Positions 37,277 to 42,334 of a DNA stretch of 42,334 bases are shown here, piece after piece. Both the position numbers and the translations under genes were made by a program. Positions within the stretch are counted from its first letter, which is position 1; each line of letters starts with the position of its first letter. The notes under the pieces were generated by a model that did not search any database, was not told the DNA's origin, and saw nothing but the letters and a program-made list of their open reading frames with translations. Location: positions 1-42,334 of the forward strand of contig BDEJ01000019.1 in assembly GCA_001653155.1 (NCBI GenBank), in the 5' to 3' direction. The DNA comes from Porphyromonadaceae bacterium H1. Lineage in GTDB: Bacteria > Bacteroidota > Bacteroidia > Bacteroidales > Paludibacteraceae.

Positions 37277-38404
37277 ATGCAATTCAGAGATTTAATTAAA
37301 CAATATAATGTATTGAAACCCGAAATCGATCGGGCTATGGTAGAAACAGCAGCTTCAGGCGGCTACATCATGGGTAAAGCCGTAAAAGAACTCGAAGCTT
37401 CGCTGGCTGAATACGTAGGCGTAAAACACTGCGTCAGCTGTGCCAATGGAACAGATGCACTTACCCTGGCACTGAAAGTATGGAATATCGGGGCGGGAGA
37501 TGCCGTCTTCGTTCCCGACTTCACATTTTTCGCATCGGCCGAGGTCATCTCGCTCGAAGGTGCAACCCCTGTCTTCGTTGATGTGGATCCCGACACTTTC
37601 AATATGGATCCGGTTCATCTCGAAACATGTATCAAACGAGTAATTAAGGAAGGAAAGCTCAATCCTAAAGTAATCATTACCGTAGACTTGTTTGGGCTTC
37701 CGGCTAATTATCCGGCCATCCGCAAGCTGGCCGATCAGTACAAACTACTCATCCTCGAAGATGCTGCACAGGGCTTCGGAGGCGCTATCGACAACAAACG
37801 TGCTTGCAGTTTTGGAGACATAGCCACCACCTCTTTCTTCCCGGCCAAACCCCTGGGATGCTATGGAGACGGGGGAGCAGTATTCACCGATAACGACGAA
37901 TGGGCAACACTCCTCGACTCCTACCGTGTCCACGGAAAAGGATCTTTTAAGTACGATAACGTACGTATCGGAGTAAACTCCCGACTGGATACCCTGCAAG
38001 CTGCAATACTCCAACCTAAGTTTAAAGCTTTTAAGGATTACGAAGTTGCAGACATCAACAAAGCCGCATCGTATTACACCGAGAAACTAAAAGGTGTAGT
38101 AAAAACTCCTCTCATACCTCAGGGCTATTATTCGAGCTGGGCACAATATACCATTACCCTTCGCAACAACCAAGAGCGCGAAGGCCTCCAAGCTTTCCTC
38201 AAAGAAAAAGGAATACCTACGATGGTCTACTACCCCAAACCCATGCACGAACAAACAGCCTACAAAGACTTGAATTATCCTAAAGGAAGTTGTCCTGCAA
38301 CCGAAGCCTTGTGTCAAACAGTACTGTCGCTTCCGATACACCCCTACATAAGCAAGGAAGAAATAGAATCGGTCTGCGAGGCTATCAAAGAATATTTTAG
38401 TTAA
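37277..38404 (+). CDS. wbpE: UDP-3-keto-GlcNAcA aminotransferase, DegT/DnrJ/EryC1 family (WbpE-like)
   Basis: 375 aa. A PLP-dependent sugar aminotransferase. Lys191 in FFPAKPLGCYGDGGA is the residue expected to bind PLP; EDAAQGFGG (Asp162) contacts the cofactor nitrogen; ANGTDALTLAL forms the phosphate site. WbpE transfers an amino group from glutamate to C3 of the keto sugar made by WbpB. The start MQFRDLIKQYNVLKPEIDRA is typical. It is the last gene before a strong hairpin, so wbpA-B-D-E probably end as one unit. Confidence 0.9.
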   Translation: MQFRDLIKQYNVLKPEIDRAMVETAASGGYIMGKAVKELEASLAEYVGVKHCVSCANGTDALTLALKVWNIGAGDAVFVPDFTFFASAEVISLEGATPVFVDVDPDTFNMDPVHLETCIKRVIKEGKLNPKVIITVDLFGLPANYPAIRKLADQYKLLILEDAAQGFGGAIDNKRACSFGDIATTSFFPAKPLGCYGDGGAVFTDNDEWATLLDSYRVHGKGSFKYDNVRIGVNSRLDTLQAAILQPKFKAFKDYEVADINKAASYYTEKLKGVVKTPLIPQGYYSSWAQYTITLRNNQEREGLQAFLKEKGIPTMVYYPKPMHEQTAYKDLNYPKGSCPATEALCQTVLSLPIHPYISKEEIESVCEAIKEYFS

Positions 38405-38423
38405 ATAAAATAAAGTGTATTCC

Positions 38424-38457
38424 AACAGGCTTTCGCTTAAAAAAGCGAAAGCCTGTT
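38424..38457 (+). terminator. Perfect 15-bp hairpin after wbpE
   Basis: AACAGGCTTTCGCTT (38424-38438), loop AAAA, AAGCGAAAGCCTGTT (38443-38457). It starts 19 nt past the wbpE stop. There is only a short ATT after the stem, not a long U run, so termination may be partial. It divides the nucleotide-sugar genes from the assembly genes. Confidence 0.75.
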
Positions 38458-38557
38458 ATTACTAAAACAAGCGCAGTAGACCTAAATTAAAACATTCACA
38501 AACAAACATTTGGCTGTATTTTACAGTTAAAAAGAAGGAAATCCTTGAAAAGGGAGG

Positions 38558-39844
38558 ATGAGAAGATATAACATAATACAGTTTATACACAGCAACAAGA
38601 TAGCAAATCGCTTCATCAAAGTTTTCAGCATAGACGTTTTAGTAAAAGGAGCGTCATTTCTATTGTTGCCTGTATATCTGCACTTAATGACTCAAAGTGA
38701 AGTCGGTTCGTTCAACTATATTTTTTCCTTTCTTCAGACACTCACCATTCTCTTTTGTTTTGGACTATATACCCCTCAAAGCAAGCTATATTTTGATTAT
38801 CATGGATCCGAACGCGGTCAACTACTTTTTTCCATCAATGCCATTTTGCTGATAATGCTCATATGTATATTAGCTCCGATATACATATTTAGATTGGATT
38901 TCAAAATCATAACCTTCCTATTCGATCATCATATTGCTTATGAACAATACCGCGCGGTACTTTTAAGCGCATTACTCGTTTCAGTTGGCAATTACATGCT
39001 TTTCAACTATTTGCTCACCAGTGAAAAAATCAGAAAAGTACAAATATACAACACCTTGCGCCTGATACTCGATAATTGTGTAGTATTGAGCATTCTGTAC
39101 TTCTCCGACGGCGACAAAGTCTTTCAACGCCTTAGCGCCTACTATGTTTGCGAGGGTATTGTACTGATAGGCTTCTTACCTCTTTATATTCGCAACTTCA
39201 AAATAAGAATCGACAAGAGCCAAATCCGCCGGATATTTAAACTCAGCATTCCAATGTTCGCTACAGTTATCATATCTACGATATATGCATTTAGCGACAA
39301 ATACTTCATACAGGAAAAGACCGACATGAACATATTGGCTACATATACTACCGGCCTAACAATAGCCTCTGTCTGTGCCCTCATTATACAATCTTTCCAG
39401 AATATTTGGCTTCCTTTGTTTTTTCAAGAAAAAGACTTACAGCAAAACATTCAAAAAACAAAGAAGATGATTCGGATCATTATCTTCTCTTTCACGGGAA
39501 TAAGTATTTTTATGATTTTGGGAGTAAAAGTAGCTTTGGAATTCAACATCATACCCATGGTTTATGAAAGTGTACTTATAATACTTCCTTTTCTATTCCT
39601 GGCGCAAATAATATCAGCTGTAAACACGATGTGGGCAAACTACTTTGCTTATTTCGAACGGATGACGGCAGGCACTCTCATAGGAGGCGGAGCTTATATC
39701 ATAGGCTTTGTGCTAAACTTTCTCCTCATCCCCCGCTATGGAGTTACAGGAGCTATCATCTCTTTGTTAAGTGGTAATATCATTTTGGCAACTATGGTTT
39801 ACCTACACATAAAGAAATTACGTTACAACTACACGCATCTGTAA
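38558..39844 (+). CDS. wzx: Polysaccharide flippase (Wzx/MATE-like)
   Basis: 428 aa, about twelve hydrophobic segments. The N-terminal VKGASFLLLPVYLHLMTQSE and the late GVTGAIISLLSGNIILATMV are typical of Wzx-type flippases, which move lipid-linked repeat units across the inner membrane. The ATG directly abuts AGGGAGG, a spacing too short for a normal ribosome-binding site, so the real start may be different; AAGGAAA 13-19 nt upstream is another possibility. The gene is A/T-rich compared with the wbp genes, as expected for strain-variable glycan cassettes. Confidence 0.88.
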   Translation: MRRYNIIQFIHSNKIANRFIKVFSIDVLVKGASFLLLPVYLHLMTQSEVGSFNYIFSFLQTLTILFCFGLYTPQSKLYFDYHGSERGQLLFSINAILLIMLICILAPIYIFRLDFKIITFLFDHHIAYEQYRAVLLSALLVSVGNYMLFNYLLTSEKIRKVQIYNTLRLILDNCVVLSILYFSDGDKVFQRLSAYYVCEGIVLIGFLPLYIRNFKIRIDKSQIRRIFKLSIPMFATVIISTIYAFSDKYFIQEKTDMNILATYTTGLTIASVCALIIQSFQNIWLPLFFQEKDLQQNIQKTKKMIRIIIFSFTGISIFMILGVKVALEFNIIPMVYESVLIILPFLFLAQIISAVNTMWANYFAYFERMTAGTLIGGGAYIIGFVLNFLLIPRYGVTGAIISLLSGNIILATMVYLHIKKLRYNYTHL

Positions 39845-39846
39845 TA

Positions 39847-41013
39847 ATGAAGATACTGATACTACCCTCATGGTTCCCAAGTCGGGGCAATCCCCTAAAC
39901 GGAATTTTTTTTAAAGAGCAAGCAGAGGCTTTAGCAAAATACGGGCACGAAGTTACTATTATAGACACGAGTTTCCACGGACGGAGAGATATCTTTAACA
40001 GGAATAACTTCCGAATTACTCGTCGTATCGAAGAAGGTGTAAACATATATACCTTCAAAATCCCTTCTTTTTGGATTCTATCGCGTATACTTCCCGTCTC
40101 CATTATTATCTACAAAGCGCTGCTATTTAAGGTATTTAAGAAGTTAAATCCATCCGGGAAGCAATTCGATTTGATTCATGCCCATTCCTTCTATCCTGCC
40201 GGTTACTGCGCCTCTTACCTGTCTCGAGAAACAGGCATCCCATTATTCATTACGGAGCATAACACCGATGTTCTGGAAAAGAAACTCTCTGCAAACTACC
40301 TGAAAATACTCCGACAAGCAATTTTATACTCCAAGCGCTTTATATGCGTATCCACAGGATTAAGGGCAAGTATACAACAAACAGTACCAGAGGCTCAAAA
40401 CTTAGAGGTAATACCCAACATTTTTTCCTCCGACTTCACATACTTACCCAATAGACAAAATGATAAAAGTAGAGACTTCTTGTTTTTATCTGTTGGTTTC
40501 TTTAATGAAAGGAAGCGGCACCAATTTAGTATTTCTTGCTTTGCTGAGGCATTTAGACACAAAGACAATGTGCGCTTCGAAATAATCGGTACCGGGAATT
40601 TATTTGAAGCGACACAAGAAACAATAAAGAACAACGGACTTGAAAATAAAGTTAGGCTACTTGGAAGTCTAAACAAAGCCGATTTAGTCACAAAAATGCA
40701 GGAATGTGATGCTTTCATTCTTGCCAGTACAGCTGAAAACTTCGGAGTTGTTTATGTAGAAGCTATGGCCTGCGGGAAACCGGTAATAGCGACTAAAAAC
40801 GGAGGAGCAAACGACATTGTGAACCCGGATAACGGAATATTGATTGACGTAGACAATCGTGAGCAACTTATAGAAGCATTTTCCTATCTATATGAACATA
40901 TTGAGGATTTCAACCCGCAACGCATAGCAACAGACTGCTATAATAAATACTCAGAGGAAGCCGTTATAAAAAAACTTACAGAGCTATACAACCAAGTCCT
41001 ATCAACCCGATAA
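39847..41013 (+). CDS. Glycosyltransferase family 4
   Basis: 388 aa. GT-B fold: the N-terminal domain begins MKILILPSWFPSRGNPLNGI, with FDLIHAHSFYPAGY and PLFITEHNTDVL; the C-terminal donor-binding domain carries the EX7E motif in AENFGVVYVEAMACGKPVIA and GGANDIVNPDNGILID. It transfers an unknown sugar from a nucleotide donor to the growing repeat unit on the cytoplasmic side. It starts 2 nt after wzx and ends 22 nt before the polymerase gene, so the three share a transcript. Confidence 0.9.
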   Translation: MKILILPSWFPSRGNPLNGIFFKEQAEALAKYGHEVTIIDTSFHGRRDIFNRNNFRITRRIEEGVNIYTFKIPSFWILSRILPVSIIIYKALLFKVFKKLNPSGKQFDLIHAHSFYPAGYCASYLSRETGIPLFITEHNTDVLEKKLSANYLKILRQAILYSKRFICVSTGLRASIQQTVPEAQNLEVIPNIFSSDFTYLPNRQNDKSRDFLFLSVGFFNERKRHQFSISCFAEAFRHKDNVRFEIIGTGNLFEATQETIKNNGLENKVRLLGSLNKADLVTKMQECDAFILASTAENFGVVYVEAMACGKPVIATKNGGANDIVNPDNGILIDVDNREQLIEAFSYLYEHIEDFNPQRIATDCYNKYSEEAVIKKLTELYNQVLSTR

Positions 41014-41035
41014 GAAGTTTCCCCCACAGAAGAAC

Positions 41036-42259
41036 ATGGAGAAGACAAGAAACATATACGATCATTTGATTATATGTATGATAGCCCTGCTTGCATTTGG
41101 AAATGTCGGTGGAGCATTGCAACCTATTCGTATTTTTTTTATATCGTGCATTCCATTTACTTTGATCTATTTTCTGATTCGGCCCGGAGAGAGAGAAAAA
41201 ATACAATACGAAAAATTCTTTTTTTTATTTTGGGCGCTTTGGGCTGTTGTCTCTTTATTATGGGTCGAGAATACAGACAACAGCATCAAAAATTTACTCT
41301 ACCTGTCGGTTAACTTCAGTATATTATTTACCATCATATATCTTTCGAATAAGGCAAATAATCCTCAGGAGTCGATTATATGGGGCTGGACACTGCTTTT
41401 GCTACTGACATTTCCCATTGCTATATTCGAACTGTTATTCAACATACACCTCCCCTCGACATACCACGATTCTATGACGGAGATGCACTATAACACAATC
41501 ACAAACAGATCTTTTGCATCTGTTACTTTCGGAAATCTTAATGGGTACAACATCGTACTCTGCTATGTATTCCCGTTTGTTTCAGGTGCCATAGCCCACA
41601 AACAACTTTTTAAGAAGAAAACAATACTTTTTATCACATTAGCCAGTCTGGTCGCGTTACTAATTATTTGGAACGGCTCCCGTGCTGCGGTCCTAAGCCT
41701 GATAACAGGATTAGTTCTATTTTACATCTATTATCCCAAAGAGAAAGAACACACAGGGATGATCATTATCACAATAAGCCTTGTAATAGGAGCTATATTT
41801 CTCCTGATGTTTAAAGACACATTCCAAGTTATTCTTGTTCGCTTCCAAGAACAAGGCTTTCAGGATGTCGGCAGAACTGAGAATATAAGTTCCGGATTCG
41901 ATGCTCTGCTTAACTCATCGCTATTAGGAGTCGGAGTGGGCAACTACGAGACAGTCATGGAAGAAAAGTATGGGCTAACCTACATAAATCCACATAACAT
42001 GCTATTAGAAATAGTCGTACAGTATGGTATATTTGTTTTTTTAGGATTTCTCATATTCCTATTCCGGATACTAAGAAGAGCTCAAAATAACATCAAAGAA
42101 AATAAAGCATTAATACTCGTTGGCTTAGGAATGCTTCCCTTTGCTATGATTATAGACAGCGCCTATTTGTTGTCTTCTTCGATGTGGGTATTTTTATCTT
42201 CACTATACATTTTTTCGGCAGCACGTTACAATCCCACAAAGGAACGTGTCGATATTTAG
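41036..42259 (+). CDS. wzy: O-antigen polymerase / ligase family membrane protein (Wzy-like)
   Basis: 407 aa, about ten to twelve hydrophobic segments. A hydrophilic loop between late helices contains GRTENISSGFDALLNSSLLG and INPHNMLLEIVVQYGIF, the arginine and histidine (NPHN) features of the O-antigen ligase/polymerase family. Next to wzx and a glycosyltransferase a polymerase role is more likely than a ligase (WaaL) role, but sequence alone does not separate them. It is A/T-rich like its two neighbours. Confidence 0.8.
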   Translation: MEKTRNIYDHLIICMIALLAFGNVGGALQPIRIFFISCIPFTLIYFLIRPGEREKIQYEKFFFLFWALWAVVSLLWVENTDNSIKNLLYLSVNFSILFTIIYLSNKANNPQESIIWGWTLLLLLTFPIAIFELLFNIHLPSTYHDSMTEMHYNTITNRSFASVTFGNLNGYNIVLCYVFPFVSGAIAHKQLFKKKTILFITLASLVALLIIWNGSRAAVLSLITGLVLFYIYYPKEKEHTGMIIITISLVIGAIFLLMFKDTFQVILVRFQEQGFQDVGRTENISSGFDALLNSSLLGVGVGNYETVMEEKYGLTYINPHNMLLEIVVQYGIFVFLGFLIFLFRILRRAQNNIKENKALILVGLGMLPFAMIIDSAYLLSSSMWVFLSSLYIFSAARYNPTKERVDI

Positions 42260-42278
42260 ACATATTTTATTTCCAGGT

Positions 42279-42309
42279 ATTGCTAATTAAATATATATTT
42301 GTATCTTTG
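42279..42309 (+). promoter_or_regulatory. Promoter at the window end
   Basis: ATTG (42279-42282), a 19-nt spacer, then TATCTTTG (42302-42309). The -7 box is perfect and the -33 box has one mismatch. Initiation is expected near 42315. An ATG at 42321 opens a frame (MNCP) that runs off the window; if it is the gene start, the leader would be only about 5 nt. The gene itself cannot be judged from four codons. Confidence 0.6.
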
Positions 42310-42334
42310 TGCAAAAAAATATGAATTGCCCCAA

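Overview
The window is a chromosomal segment from a member of the Bacteroidota, most likely order Bacteroidales. Several things point there. The promoters have the phylum-specific TTTG-N19/20-TAnnTTTG form. The F-type ATP synthase operon has the order atpD-atpC-(small membrane gene)-atpB-atpE-atpF-atpH-atpA-atpG, with a very short epsilon subunit and an a subunit carrying a long signal-like N-terminal region. The ribosomal operon has no tuf between fusA and rpsJ and no adk between secY and map. One cell-surface protein ends in a type IX secretion (T9SS) sorting domain. I cannot name the genus; a T9SS-positive Porphyromonas/Tannerella/Dysgonomonas-like lineage is a reasonable guess. No rRNA, tRNA or CRISPR array is visible.

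Layout. (1) 1-421: the 5' part of an ISAs1-family transposase on the minus strand, cut by the window edge, then a hairpin terminator. (2) 422-2911: a predicted secreted protein with BspA-like leucine-rich repeats, five tandem BACON domains and a T9SS tail; two of its BACON repeats are nearly identical in DNA. (3) 2912-3396: a gene-free stretch with unexplained structure. (4) 3397-5856: pheT, with its own promoter. (5) 6203-24853: one long minus-strand array that, read in the direction of transcription, runs rpsL-rpsG-fusA-rpsJ, the S10 and spc operons, secY, map, infA, rpmJ, rpsM-rpsK-rpsD-rpoA-rplQ. A textbook promoter lies upstream of rpsL. Hairpins sit in several of the wider spacers. (6) 25233-32522: the ATP synthase operon, minus strand. 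(7) 32523-33013: a divergent promoter region with overlapping palindromes. (8) 33014-42259: a plus-strand surface-polysaccharide cluster that continues past the window.

The polysaccharide cluster starts with two nucleotide-sugar dehydrogenases (Ugd for UDP-GlcA, WbpA-like for UDP-GlcNAcA). WbpB-, WbpD- and WbpE-like enzymes follow, which together would make UDP-GlcNAc(3NAc)A. A perfect 15-bp hairpin then separates these conserved sugar genes from an AT-rich cassette of flippase (Wzx), family 4 glycosyltransferase and O-antigen polymerase/ligase (Wzy). That is the usual arrangement of a conserved precursor module joined to a strain-variable assembly module.

Most of the window is core housekeeping DNA and is ordinary. 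The best leads are the Wbp sugar pathway in the same neighbourhood as a T9SS cargo (in Porphyromonas gingivalis this pathway makes the sugar that links such cargo to the cell surface), the cysteine-rich tail on the WbpD-like acetyltransferase, the homogenised BACON repeats, a UUCG-capped hairpin at the atpH stop codon, and the palindromes between the atp and polysaccharide transcripts. I did not find a clearly new biological system.
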